Shown piece by piece: positions 24,174 through 36,077 of a stretch of DNA of 64,000 nucleotides; the stretch's first letter is position 1, and the number at the start of each line of letters is the position of its first letter. Both the position numbers and the translations under genes were made by a program. The stretch lies in assembly GCA_023078555.1 (NCBI GenBank), contig CM041203.1:4610538-4674537 (forward strand), given 5' to 3'. The notes beneath the pieces were generated by a model. The model was not told the DNA's origin, ran no database searches, and worked only from the letters and a program-made list of their open reading frames with translations. Source of the DNA: Ulva prolifera. Its lineage: Eukaryota > Chlorophyta > Ulvophyceae > Ulvales > Ulvaceae.

Positions 24174-27100
24174 TCAAGAGGGGCTGCCTCCGGCTGACTC
24201 CCCAGCCGCCGCAGACTCGGCCTCGCTTGCCACAGCCGTACTGCTGCTCTTCGCCTCAAGCAAACGGGGTGCAGAGGTCATGTTGCCGCCTGCCGCACCA
24301 CAGGCAGCAGCGGTGGACACGGGGAGCGTGTTGCCCGTGAGTGTTACTGACTGCAGCGTCTGGCACCCTGTGGGATCTAGGTCTGGCAGGTCATCCTCAT
24401 CAGGTGGAGGTGCATGCATGTGCACATCTCCACAATGCGTGGGCGCGTCAAGCCCACTTGCATCGGACCCAGACGGCCGCGCCGGCATCTCCAATAGGGG
24501 GAACCCTGCAAATGCACCACCTGGCGCGGTGGCATCGCCGACAGGGCTGCCGAAACCGAATCCACGGTCATACCCGGTGCTCCCCACATCGGCAGAGCTA
24601 TGACCGATCTGTACCGCTGCCAGCGCGTTGGCGCCTCGAGCCTCTGGCCGTGACACATCTAGCGTCATCTGTGGGGGCGATGGCAGCGGGGCACTCGAGG
24701 CCGAGGCCTGCGCCGCATCGTGGCACAGGTCAAACGACGGGAACGAAAACCCACACACCGGCGGCGCCGCCTCGGCTGGCGCAGAGGCAGCCTGCTCCTC
24801 TGCGGCTTGCATGGAATGGCTGAGGGGTGACGGCTCAGAGAATCCCTCAACTCCAGTGGAGCCACGCAGCGCAGACGTCAGTTGAGAGAATGCTGTCGGG
24901 TGCGGCCTGGGGCCCGGCCCGCCTGCAGCCGCAGGTCCAGCCGCCCCAGGCGCAGCCCAGAACCCTGCCAGCGGGCCAGCAGGCTCAGCAGCCACACTCC
25001 CAAACCCTGCCCAACCTGAGTCCGGGCTGTCTGTGCTTTCACCGCCGGTCGGGGTAGCGGCAGCCATACCACTGCCCCTGCCCACCTGGTCAGCCGATTC
25101 TGGCTCCTCTTCACCCCCCACGCCCTCGTCCATGTCATGCTGCCACCCTGCCCCGCGCAGCCGGTTCGACACCGGCTCCTCCCCCCCTGTGATCTCCCCT
25201 ACCCGCTCATCCGCAGCCGACCCACTCGGCTGTTCTGACTCCGCAACAGCACCGCTGTCTGCCGCCTGCTCCGCACACACGCTGCTCGGCGAGGCGGCAG
25301 GAGGGTCCTGGCTGGAACCAGCCGCATCCACAGCGGCTTGCGATCGCATGCGCGCCATCGCGGCCGCGACGCTGCGCCGGCGCGCCTCATCTACCGCCTG
25401 ATCCATCGCATCTCGCTCACCCGCTGCTCTGTCTCTCGCATCCCTGACCTGCCCCGCCCCTTCATATGCCAGGACAGCACCTGTGCTCGGCCCAGCCCCG
25501 TCGCCGCCGACGGCAGCAGATCTGCGGAGCCCATCTTCGACAGGCAGCTGCTGTGCTAGCGGCGCTGTGGTTGACATGGGATCCTCTGAACCTGGCTCAA
25601 GTGTGTCGGAAAAGCCTGATTCGGAGGTCATCGAGCCGGGGGAAGGCACCAACGGCTGTTCCGCGACAAGGATGTCGGATAGCGCATCATCGTCAGCATC
25701 GTCTGCTAAGTCATCCCCGCCGCCTCCAACCTCCCGCCCCTCCTCTCCCTCCGCTCCCCCAGCAGCGCCTTCGGCGCCCTGGTTACCGTTGGCGCCACCC
25801 CGGCCCTGCGCCATGAGTGCCTCCATCACAAACTGCAGCACGATGCGCAGCACGAGCAACCCGACGATAATCGCCGTGCTCGGCGCGAAGCCCCCATCCA
25901 GCATCAGCATCGTGCGCATGAAGCGCTTCACAAAGGCGATCGCCCCGCCGACCTCCGCACGCACGCGCCCCCACCCCGCGGCCACGAAACCCGGCATGCC
26001 GGTGCGGCGCGGCACACGCCGCGGTGCCGCTGCGTCCGCTGGAGCGGCCGTGGCCCCTGCACCGGTGCCCCCAAGGGGCTGCGACGGCGGCGGCGCGTCT
26101 GCAAAGCTGTCGATCCCCACCTCCCCGGGTATGAAGTTTGACGGCGGGAGGGTCGGCACGTGGAACGCGTACACTGGGTCAATGAGGCGGCGGCTGTGGT
26201 GCAGAGCCCGGCGCACCGCCTCGGCGACCGGCCGCTGCAGCGCGCCGAGGAAAGGGTACGCTGAGGCGGCTCGGCGCCATGCGCGGTGCGCGCGCAGCGC
26301 CGCCACCGCGATCCGCGGCGGCACCCACGCCGGCCCTGCGGCCTCCAGCGCTGCCTCGTAGTGCCGCTTCGCGAGGTTCAGGTCCTGCGGCACCCCCGCA
26401 CCGAACTCGTGCAGGTACCCGAGCGCGAGCTTCGCCTGGATCGGCGCGAACAGGAACGATGCGACGGCGGGGGCATTGCCGAAGCCGGCAGAGGCGGAGC
26501 GGTAGTGTGCGGCAGCGTTGGCGCCGTTGGCGGGGACTCCAAGGCCAAGTGCGTGCGCGTCGGCGAGCGCGGCGTGGGCGGCGGGGACCGCAGTCTTCGC
26601 GCCGTCGCTATCGGACGACGCGACGGTGGCAGCGATCCGCAGCGCGACCTGGGATCCGTACTCACTTGGAGGGATGTGCCTACAGACCAGCTCATGTGTC
26701 AGGACTGTCTGACCTCGGGGCATTGCCTGTGCAAGTGGATCGCGCAAGACGGTGACAAAAACCAATTTGTTTCCCAGTTGTGCTCGCATGCAGGGGTAGA
26801 CGAGCAGATATTAGCACAGCTGCCACGAGGCAGGCGTCACCGTGCGCCAGTGCCTCTGATCACTGTATGCCGGGGCCGGTATCTCTGCGACGCGGAGCAG
26901 GGGCATCGTGGCATGGCTGATTGCAAGGGCAGACTGCTGCAGCACCGGGCGCTCTCAGGGCACTGCTGGCACCATGTAGGCAGCTTGGGCCTGCGGCTGA
27001 GGGCTGCATGCAATCCGAGGCGACTAGGCCCTTTAAAACCGAGCAGCACAGATGAGAGCCATCAGGTCTGCAGGCTGTGCCAACAGCTCATGCAAGAGTC

Positions 27101-30024
27101 CACTTGTGGGCCTGTAGGGAACAAGGGAGGGGGGGAGGCAGGCGCACCCGCGAGCCAGGATCCAGTGCGCGTTCATCAATGCGATCTCTGCACCAGCCTC
27201 CCCGGCCGCGAGGAAATGGAAGAAAGCACGGTGCGCGTTGCCGCGTGTCCATGCATGCCGGCCGAACGCGATGTGGTGGATGGAGGGCTTGCGGAAGGCG
27301 AGGTTCTGCAGGAAGCCGATCGCGCTGGGGCACTGCGGCTTGGTGGTGTTCAGGAGCAGCATCGCCAACGTGTGCATCGCGACAGGGTGGTCCCCCTGCA
27401 ACAGTGCGCCGGCGTCAGCGACATCGTTACAGCTGCACCATGCCCCCCCAGCAGCAGAGGCCATTCACTTGCGTCCGGGGGTGGTCTGCCACTGCATTGC
27501 GCAATCTCCCACACAGCTAACCTGCCAATGGTTGCGGATGCCGGTCAGGAGAACAGTCTGCGTGCTGGGCCATTGGGTATATCGCAGCCCTGGCCCCAAC
27601 CTGGTGTCGCTCCCCTCCACACCAGTTCATTCAGCATCACCTGACCGCACATCCGAGCGTCTCGATCAGAGCAAGGCAAGGTCACCCATGCTCACGCCGT
27701 CAGCGCGCGGCCTGCAGCCTCCACCCACCAACGATCGCTGGTGCTAGTCACCCAGCCCTTCCTGAGAGGAAAGGGGGGACGGGGCTTGACTCCGGGCAAT
27801 GCACCCACCGGCAGGCGAGAAAGCGGGGGCACACGGTGGCGGCCTCGAGGAGGTGCTGCTGCGCGGCGTCCACATTCTGCGGCACGCCCTCGCCGTGCAG
27901 GTGCATCACGCCGAGGTGGAACCGCGCCTCGACGTTGCCCGCCTTCGCGGCCTGCTTGAACAGCGCCACCGCCTCCGCCGGGTCCCGCTCCACGCCTGCA
28001 GCCGCGGCCCACCACCTTCGTTGCCGCTCAGCTCCCACACTACTGCATGCCTACCTCCAGGCAACGCCGACTCGGCAGCCTCGGAATACACCCCTGTAGC
28101 CACGGCGCTGGGACCGCGGGAAAGAGATACTTTGCGCGCTGATTGAAACGCACTGTCTGCGTGAATTGATCTGGCCAGCCATGACGTCTGGTCGCCGGCA
28201 CTGGCAACCGCGCAGCGATCACAGCGGGAGGCGCACCGTAGCCGTGGAGCTGCATGTACCCGAGTCCAAACAGCGCCGAGGCGTCTGCGGGGCCAGACTC
28301 CTCCGAGGCGGCGCGTGTGAACCACTCGATTGCAGTCGCATTGTCCTGTGCAACGCCGCGGCCGTTCGCATACATGTGGCCCACAGCCGCCATCGCAGCC
28401 TTATCCCCTGCACACAGCTCACGTAATGACAAGTCTCCACCGGGCCACCGGCGCAGGTGCCTCACTGGTCCATTCGGAGCTGCTTTCCGGGGTCGGGAAC
28501 CAGCAAAAAGCGAGGGTTGTTGGGCTTGATGGCGGACAGCATGTGTGGCAATGCAGTGACATGACCACGAGACTGCTATGGCATGCAGCAGGCTGGCAGG
28601 GCGCACCCGCTTCAGCAGCCTGCAGGAAGTACTTCATGCCCTCTGAGGGGTCCTTCGGGACGCTGCGGGAGCCCTGTGTAAGGAAGGTGCCGGTGTGGCG
28701 GGCGTAGTCGACGCTGCCCATGTCCGCGACTGCTTGGAAGAAATGCACCAGGTCCCAGTCGGACACCGACTGTGTGGCAAAGTGGTCGTTGCTGAGCACT
28801 GGGATCAGCACCTGCACACCGCTGGGGCGACCTGGGGTGCTGAGCTCGGAGCTGCACTGTGCTGTGGATGCCGGAGACGTGAGGGATGCACAACCTACGG
28901 TGAAAGAGACTAGTACTTTACTGGGGTGCTGGCTCATGCACAGGGTGGAGATCTCTGCTGCTTTGTAATCAGACTGTCAGTGGGATTAGTACTGCAGCGG
29001 TTGATACAGTAAGCTGCTCTGTCAACTCCTCTCAAGTTCACAGACCGCAGTGAATTTGACTCGAGGATTTGGATGTCCAGGTCGATGACTACAGAGATTC
29101 AAGGCATCAAAGCAGTTGAAAGCCTAGATCATGACTACCTGAGGGAGAGAGAGACACAACAGCCGACTCTAGGGTGATCAGGCCCACCATCCCAGCATGA
29201 CCGGCACAAGCAGGGTGGAATCGCAGGTGATAACATACCGGCGGAAGCTTCTTCGTCGTGTCTGTGACTTGACTGATAACCTCATCTGCAAGAGGCTGAA
29301 AGTACATTGATGCGGAGGGGCACACATTTGGGACACCCAACCCACGTCTGAACTTGTGGCCAAGAGCCGCCCTACCGAAGGCATCGCCCCCAGTCGCTGA
29401 GAAGAAAAGATGTGTGAGTGCTGCGGTTTCGTCTGGAGCATCGAACCCACCAAAATCAGCTCTGGAGTTCATAGGCGGCGGCGTCATGCCATACAACTGC
29501 ACTAAAGCCAGCTCTCCTTGAGCTTCTGGATTACCAAGAGCTGCTGCAACCTCACGGAGTTCCCAGATGAGCCTGTACACAACGAACCTGGGAGTTCTGC
29601 TGCCACAGCAGAGCACCATGACAAGCGCTCCGCAAGTACTGCAGCACTGACACGGCGTGAGATCAAGGAAGCACCTGCCACGATGTTGTTTGCTGTATGG
29701 TCTGAGCTTTGCAGGATTTGTTGACTCGAGCACGCGTAAGCTCACTGCAACCGCCATCAGGGCTTCATGTGGCACATCAGATGCCAGGTGCACTCCGGAG
29801 AAGCTCGGAAGACTGCCGCGAGATCCTGTTGCAGAATCTCCAATCATACAGTCCACTATAAAAGTTAGTTCATCTTGGCTTGGCGCTTCTGTCGGATCCT
29901 CGGTTACCATGAGCTTGCGGAGCAGAGTTGAACTGGTCGACGAGCAATTGCTGCTGACTGAGGACACCGAAGACTGTAGAAAACACAAAATGAGGGATGC
30001 AAAGAGACATGATGCCCTCCCCAT
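24174..30024 (-). CDS. SEL1L: SEL1L/HRD3-like ERAD adaptor with long C-terminal tail
   Basis: Seven exons with consistent phases (30024-29726, 29572-29239, 28811-28607, 28407-28237, 27995-27805, 27395-27148, 26679-24174) encode 1317 residues. SEL1L/HRD3 is the ER-membrane partner of the HRD1 ubiquitin ligase, recruiting misfolded luminal proteins for ERAD. A signal peptide (MGRASCLFASLILCFLQSS) is followed by Sel1 repeats throughout about residues 100-600, such as GHMYANGRGVAQDNATAIEW, FHLGVMHLHGEGVPQNVDAA and LALGYLHEFGAGVPQDLNLA, and a FRRGLGVPNVCPSAS block typical of the N-terminal SEL1L domain. One transmembrane helix lies at about 750-772 (TAIIVGLLVLRIVLQFVMEA). After it, about 540 residues of low-complexity Gly/Ala/Ser/Glu/Asp sequence extend the protein far beyond the roughly 800 residues usual in yeast and human; most of this tail is in one 2.5-kb exon. 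Most introns here use GTGCGC donors and TGCAG acceptors. Confidence 0.93.
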
Positions 30025-31448
30025 ATTGATCAAAGCAGTCCCTCGGGTTCCTGGACCGAGAAGCGAGTGCATACGACACGGCATCATCACCACTCTGTGC
30101 ACAGCTCAAACAGGCCAGCTGGATGCCATTTTCACAATATAGACACCTTCATAGCGCTATCACAACAAGTGACGGCAGCGTGATCACAATTGCTGTAACA
30201 TCACTTGCGTCTTCGCAATGCCTACTGGATCTATGCATACCCGGTCGCGGCCGCTACAGATTCGTAGCGTGGGTACGTGGCCTCGGGTCACAAAGTGATT
30301 CTGTGATATATGTACATTGTTACAGCTTCTTGAGCGCTTTGCGACTCAAAGCACGACTTCGGCAAGATAATCTCGTTGTGTCGCCACGTGCAGCCGGATC
30401 GCGCGCTACTGCTTGCAAGCTCGTGTATGCGTTGGGCGGCAACATTGTCAGATGTCCTTGTAACCAAGGCTGAGACTTGAGATCTTTCGTGCTTGGCTGT
30501 AGCTGCCTGCGGACTACTCTTGCGTGCAACACTGCCCGTCGCCCACCCCCTGCGGCCGCAGATAATCCGATCAGTGGACTGATTGACGATTGTATACTTC
30601 ATTCGTAGCAGCAGCTATGAACGACGAGGTCTTCACTGGTTTCTGGGTGATGGTGTCGTTCGCGATCATTTGTGTCGCGTTCATCAAGGCCTTCAACTCA
30701 TCCTTCTGACGTACGACCCAATTGTAATGCCGTTTGCCAAGTACGCGTTGACTTGTTTGATGGGTGAGTGACACTGATCTGGATGTGTTCGGCGAAAAGT
30801 GCGGGTCAATGCGAGAACATGTTTGTAGATGCAGATGAGGCCGCCAAGATGACACCCGAGCGCTTTAGGCAGGAAAAGATGGCTTGTTCTGCTGGAATGG
30901 CTGTGCGCAAGAGACAGTAGACACCACAGCAAGGTGTCGTCTTGCGCGTATGGACATGTTTAAACTGACATCTAGACTCTGTAACTTTTGAAAGCGCTAA
31001 TCATGCGAACTTGATGTTAGTCTACAGCTTCGCGATGATACTGGCCGTGTATCTGTGAGACACGCCATCCCGGCAGCACTGCAGCTATTGTTTCCAGCTG
31101 CATAACCCCCCTTTGTCCACGAATCCAACGCTTCAACCACCTTTCTTGTTCTGTCGAGCTTGGAAGAAAGGATTTGCCTGTGCATCATTTATCACGTCTT
31201 GTGGTGCTGGAACCATACATCAGAAGAAGACGTCTTCCATCAGCAGCATGACATTGACTGGCCGCGGAGTTCATGCGTCTGGGGTTGATCAACCTTAAAT
31301 ACAGTATAAATAGGCGATGATCATGGATACACATCGTACACATGTTTATCTGTCTGCCGTGTTGATCAATGTGCCATATTGTTGGGCAAAACGCCATGAT
31401 TCCATAGAACCTGCCAGCATAATCAAGCCAAATTGTGGGAGCATGTAC
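30025..31448. other. Region between SEL1L and the thioredoxin-like gene
   Basis: Contains the probable 5' flank of SEL1L and the 3' end of the thioredoxin-like gene. Part of it (31000-31440) may hold one more C-terminal exon of the latter, but no unambiguous one was found. A possible 30-codon ORF is listed separately. Confidence 0.4.
30617..30709 (+). CDS. Possible 30-residue single-pass membrane microprotein
   Basis: ATG to TGA encodes a 30-residue peptide whose middle, FWVMVSFAIICVAFIKAF, could form one transmembrane helix. Its layout (acidic N-terminus, one helix, short polar end) resembles small membrane subunits of the OST4 or photosystem type, but no family is recognised. It could equally be a terminal exon or chance. 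The opposite strand is also open here (LGKRHYNWVVRQKDELKALM), so which strand codes is undecided. Confidence 0.25.
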   Translation: MNDEVFTGFWVMVSFAIICVAFIKAFNSSF

Positions 31449-32117
31449 CTCTGCTTCGTCTGCGTCTGCAGGGGCTCGTGTCAAATCCATAATCAGTGTG
31501 CTCAGCAGTGGAGTGTTTGCTCCAAATACTATGTTCTCCTCTTTGCATACTCCATTCTGCAAATTGCAGTCCATTTGTTGAAAAGAGAAACACACGCACG
31601 TATGAAGGTGCTGCTTTAAAGGTGGATGTCTACAGTCCATGTGAGGCCCAAACAGGCAGTGTCCAAAATAGCCATCACAGTCAGTCCGAGATGCTAATTA
31701 CCCTGAACAGATGAAACACAGGCTCCGAATTCCCTCGGTGGGCCACAGCTTCGGGGAGCAGCTCGCAATTATCTGCGCAGACCTGTAGCAGCACACGCAT
31801 GCTCCGTTGGTCCCAGCAGCGCAGTGGTCCAAATCTACACCGTCCAGTGGCGCACTGTGAGAAACTTCAGAAGGGCTTCATCGTCTTTTTCCAATCGAAT
31901 GCGTTTGAACGTAGGCAATACGCTCTTGCATGGTCCACACCACTGTGAGTAAAGCTCCACCACTGCAGTGCAGCTACCATGTCACATGCAGAGCGCACTA
32001 GTCGCAGAGGATTACTTCACCTTGCTGAGCACCTTTCAGCCCGGGTTCGCTAAGGTGTTGCTCAAGCACGTCGTCATCTTCCACTTCATATTGCAAAGGA
32101 GGCAGCTTTGCAGCCAT
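31449..32117 (-). CDS. Thioredoxin-like outer-dynein-arm light chain
   Basis: Exons 32117-32021, 31962-31856, 31782-31702 and 31556-31449 join in phase to give 131 residues; the C-terminus may continue in a further exon after a GTACAT donor. The first exon is acidic (EVEDDDVLEQHL). Exon 2 has the thioredoxin core VVELYSQWCGPCKSVLPTFK with a canonical WCGPC redox site (Cys41 and Cys44), then KRIRLEKDDEALLKF. Exon 3 reads VCADNCELLPEAV, and exon 4 FGANTPLLSTLIMDLTR, the usual final strand and helix of the fold. The CKSVLPTFKRIR pattern with a DDEA loop matches the axonemal thioredoxins known in Chlamydomonas as outer-arm dynein LC3/LC5 and in animals as the thioredoxin part of NME8/NME9. The expected role is redox sensing on the outer dynein arm. 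It is transcribed divergently from CYB5D1, another axonemal gene. Confidence 0.87.
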
Positions 32118-32572
32118 TTTCTCTCAGACAAGCTCACTCAAAGTCAGGGAGCCGGTCACAAATTTGCTGCAGCTGTCCCTCACAAATACTGCCAAGCAGC
32201 AGTGGCAATGGCCGGCGACCTGACCCCGTTTCCAGCGAACAGATGGCTGATTCGACCGGCATGTAACAAAGCTGTGCACGCAAGCGTGTATAGCGCATCG
32301 TGCACCAGATTCCGGGATTCATTCCGGCATCGCTCCTCTCGAGTTGCAGGCTGCTGGCCCTATTTTGACGAAGGTAAAGACACCGTGGCGAGCAGTGTGC
32401 TAGATCTATAAGCTGGAGCGCGAGATCGCGAATTTCGAAAGAGGATAAAAAAAAATAGCGTCCATGCACTGCGAAGATGTTTATGTGGTCGCTTGCATCA
32501 ATGTTTTCCCGCTAGAGGAGTGATAGGTCGGCTGATACTCCTCCTGTGCATACGCGAGAGCCGTGTTTGGAC
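32118..32572. promoter_or_regulatory. Shared divergent promoter region of two ciliary genes
   Basis: The 455 bp between the start codons of the thioredoxin-like light chain (-) and CYB5D1 (+) must hold both 5' flanks and UTRs. An A-rich run (AAAAAAAAAT, about 32448-32457) lies in it. No defined factor-binding motif was identified. The bidirectional arrangement is inferred from gene positions only. Confidence 0.5.
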
Positions 32573-34432
32573 ATGGTGGGTTTACATCCAGGCACCTTAC
32601 CATACTGTACTCCATACGAAGTTGCGAAACACAGCAGCCCCCAGGATTGCTGGGTCTCTGTGTACGGGAAGGTTTTGGATGTGACCAAGCTAGTGAAGGT
32701 GTGGCAGCATATGTAATGCTGTGGCATAACTGCAGCTTTCTTGCCTGAATGACACAGGCAATAAAGCTTGTAGGAACACAGAGGCGTTTTAGCTGAACCA
32801 ATTCTTCGTTTCGCTGGATCTGACATCTCTCACTGGTACGTCCTTTAGGCTTTCTAGATGTTTGACAGTTCCATACCAGCCGTGCTCCACACAGATTGAC
32901 GCTTGGAGAACTCTTACAGGTTTTCAAAAGGCTCTGATGGCCAGTTGCAGCCCAAGACACATGTGTGCCCAGTGACAAACCTGGTAGTTCCATACTGTCC
33001 GCAGGTGTGCTTCCGCATCTGCAAAGTCGACCGGAGGCGCAGCCTCTGTGCAGACGAATATTTGCATAGTGTGGCTGAGCTACATTGTGAGCTTTACTTT
33101 TGCTCAAGATCTATACAGGGGCGCTTCATTCACGTCGCGGCCACCGCACCGACAACAGACTGGAATTGCGAGATAACTGTGCCATGGTGGAACAATCCGA
33201 AGTATGTGGTGCGTCACTTGGGATCACCAACAACTGGACTGCTGCATGCCCATTCCAACAGGTTGAAGAGACGTATTTGTGCGCCACATTCTTCGGTTGA
33301 GTCCGCTTGGCAGCGCTTCGCCATGTCGGTTCAAAACCTCCAGATCAGTTCGTGCCATCATGCGTACCCTGGTGTATTTCGACGGAGCAATGATTCCATG
33401 CGAGTCTCTTGTGCACCATGCACATCCCATTTTTTCGTCTGCTCTTGTTCCAACTCTCCACTGTTATGCGACCCAAGTTGCACACCAGCACAGCTTGCCA
33501 GAACGTTGAGCCTGCACATGCTGCATTGTCATTGTGGAATCGCTCACGTCTATGCTCTCCAGCCTGAGTCGTTTCACAAGGGCAAATAGTGCCTCTGTCC
33601 AATCATTCTCACACATCCCAACTGGAATTCCACAGCAGCATGTTGACCTGTCAGAGAAAATGCCAGCCGGTTATCCCTTTGCTGCTGCACTGTCCACATC
33701 AGGCGCTGTCATGGCACCAGATTTTCACAATGAGCTGCACATACAATCTCATCTGCTCATGTAGCGGTCGAGACTCCAGTAGTCCTCACAGCAAAACCAC
33801 AAGTCAAATGTGCCTCTCTCGCGCTCTCCTTACAGTAAACTTTGCATTGCCTGCACAACAGCCACCACGTCCCTTTACCACAAAGCCACTCCCGTTGCAA
33901 CCATGAGCCCATGTGCCTCACTCTGATGCAGCGCCTGTGGTGACATATGTCCAGCTGTAGCTCAAGTGTACTGTGCTGACTTGATGACCCTGTCCTGAGG
34001 CCGGTCGCTGTACCTCTAGTGCTGTCTGCCTCTCCGACTTTGTTGTCGTGAGTGTGACTCGTAACACATGTACCCAGCGCCAGGACAGACCCGGTGCAGG
34101 TCGGCCAGCTGCCATCGTCGTGCCGTCTCATCCGCATCAAGAACATGCTCACGAGGCAGGAGGACGTGCTCGAGGTGCCGAGCGAGGAGACGGTCGCGGG
34201 CATCCGGCAGCGCTACCTCGCGCTCAACGCGCACGCTCACGCCTACATCTGGAAGGCCTTCCTCCCGAACGCCGCCGGCGTGCTCGAGCCCCAGGAGGTC
34301 GACATGCAGCGCACGCTCGCGGAGAACGGCGTGCCCGACGAGCGCGCCAACTTCGAGGCCTGCCAGCTTCCCCCCGACTTCTTCGTGCCGGTGCTACACC
34401 TCTTCTGGGCGGACGACCTGACCGTCGCCTGA
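32573..34432 (+). CDS. CYB5D1: Cytochrome b5 domain-containing protein 1 (CYB5D1)
   Basis: Five exons (32573-32698, 32774-32835, 32920-33004, 33119-33205, 34100-34432) join in phase to encode 230 residues, matching the human protein's 228. The N-terminal cytochrome b5-like domain has PYEVAKHSSPQDCWVSVYGK, LDVTKLVKEHRG and FAGSDISHWF. A conserved linker follows (PYCPQGRFIHV, then VPWWNNPKY), and then a ubiquitin-like C-terminal domain: RLIRIKNMLTRQEDVLEVPS, AHAYIWKAF, and the closing VLHLFWADDLTVA, which is diagnostic of this family. CYB5D1 is an axonemal protein linked to control of ciliary beating. EHRG (residues 43-46) sits where classical cytochrome b5 has the haem-ligating HPGG; the second ligand is not obvious. 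The start ATG is the first in frame, just ahead of the conserved domain. Confidence 0.93.
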
Positions 34433-35164
34433 GTACGCCCACCCTGCGTGGCACCGCTGACATCGTGCCTCAGCTTCTCGGTGGCGCAGTTTAAGGTCAA
34501 CATTGTACCTCAGCTTCTGGGTGCCTTGTATCGAGTGTAACCTGAAGGGGAGTTTGCCTGCTGGGGATCACAAAACATGCACAGGCGCTGGTGATGGCTG
34601 GCTGCATGCACGACAGAGCCGCAGGAGGATACAGATGTGACTCAGTAGAGCTGCTGCATTGAGGCGAGGTGTGCTGGGTTGTGATGTGGAAGTCGTGCAT
34701 CAGTGAGATGGTGTCTTTGGACTGAGGTAGGTGTAATATGTGGATCTGGCACAGCAGGAGGTGAGGGCACCTGGAGCTGGCGCCCGTAGCTGCCTCTGGT
34801 GAGAAACAATGGACTGTCTGTATGGATCGATGTGGGGATTCACAGGACCGGAGGATGCTGTTTTAGTGGGCTTTTGGAAATCACAGGGATGCTTGTTCCT
34901 CCAATTCTTGGAGACGGCTGTGTGAGCAGTGGCACCGCGAAAGCGAGATCAATTGGTGCTTTCGGAGCGTGTTCGTTGTTTACGGACCGCGTGGCAGGCT
35001 GTGCACCGCCTGTTTTGTGACTCGCTTGCAAACAGAGCCTCGTATGGAAGCTGTGGCGACTGGTGGACAAGACTGATGGTTCTGTCGAAGCATCACAAGT
35101 CACTGAGAACCATGTTGTGCGGTGACGTGCACCGGGACCTTAGCCAGCTCTCTGTTGGCCGGAA

Positions 35165-35338
35165 ATGGTGAAGCCTGCCCACCATATCTGCGATAGCCTG
35201 AGGCCGCAGCTGCGCGCGGAGCTTGTCATTCATCCCAAGCCAGAATGCCGCTTTGGATTACTTTCGCGACACATCTTTGCTGCACTCCTCCGAGGTGGGC
35301 AAGAAGGTTGTGTTGTCCACAAGCTCAGCTTTCAAGGT
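35165..35338 (+). other. Exon-like segment with strong donor site, unknown gene
   Basis: An open frame containing ICDSLRPQLRAELVIHP ends exactly at CAAG|GTAAGT, a near-perfect splice donor, and the frame stops ten bases later, as expected if the exon ends there. No partner exon or family was recognised. Confidence 0.3.
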
Positions 35339-35820
35339 AAGTTCAAGTGAACGCGGTCCTCTATAGCCATGTCCTTGTCCGACGTTGACAATTTCATAAA
35401 AATGGGACCATGCAACGGAGGGGTGAATCACCTAGAAGTCGCCTTCAGACAGTCATATAGATCTCACAAGGCCTGCACCTGTGCTGAGCATGGTATGTAC
35501 GGCTCATTCGCCCCAGCGCACGCAGTGTCGAACCCACGAACTCCATGCGGGGGTGACAGCTTTCATGTTATCCTCCGGCCATTGCATTCGATCGGGTGGA
35601 CGCTCTCAGTGAGCTACAACCGCATCATCGGAAAGGCAAGTCTTGCCGCAGGCGACGCACAGCAACACAACATAGCCCAACCGCATCACCACAGCCCCCG
35701 GACACACAACAACGATCGAAGATCACCGGGTATGTCAATGGAGCGGATCATCACCCGCTCACACGCGGCTACGTGCACACTGGCGCTGCACTATATATAT
35801 AGCTTCACTATATTTGTGAA

Positions 35821-35939
<119 letters not shown>

Positions 35940-36041
35940 CTTCACAGCACGCTCCCAAGTGCACCGCCTGGCGCCCTTCAAGCACATACACCCACTCACA
36001 AGCACACACACCGCCTCCAGCTCCCGACAGTGCGGCATCGT

Positions 36042-36077
36042 CAGTGCCGCACGATCCAGTGCCATCGTGCGGCACTG
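36042..36077. repeat. 14-bp perfect inverted repeat
   Basis: CAGTGCCGCACGAT and ATCGTGCGGCACTG are separated by 8 nt. Partial copies of the same CAGTGCCGCA word occur on both sides (about 36029 and 36089), so this is a small cluster of nested inverted repeats. Confidence 0.8.

Noticed and set aside
32481-33107. 208-codon minus-strand frame
   Set aside because: Antisense to CYB5D1 exons 1-3, which match the family and splice in phase.
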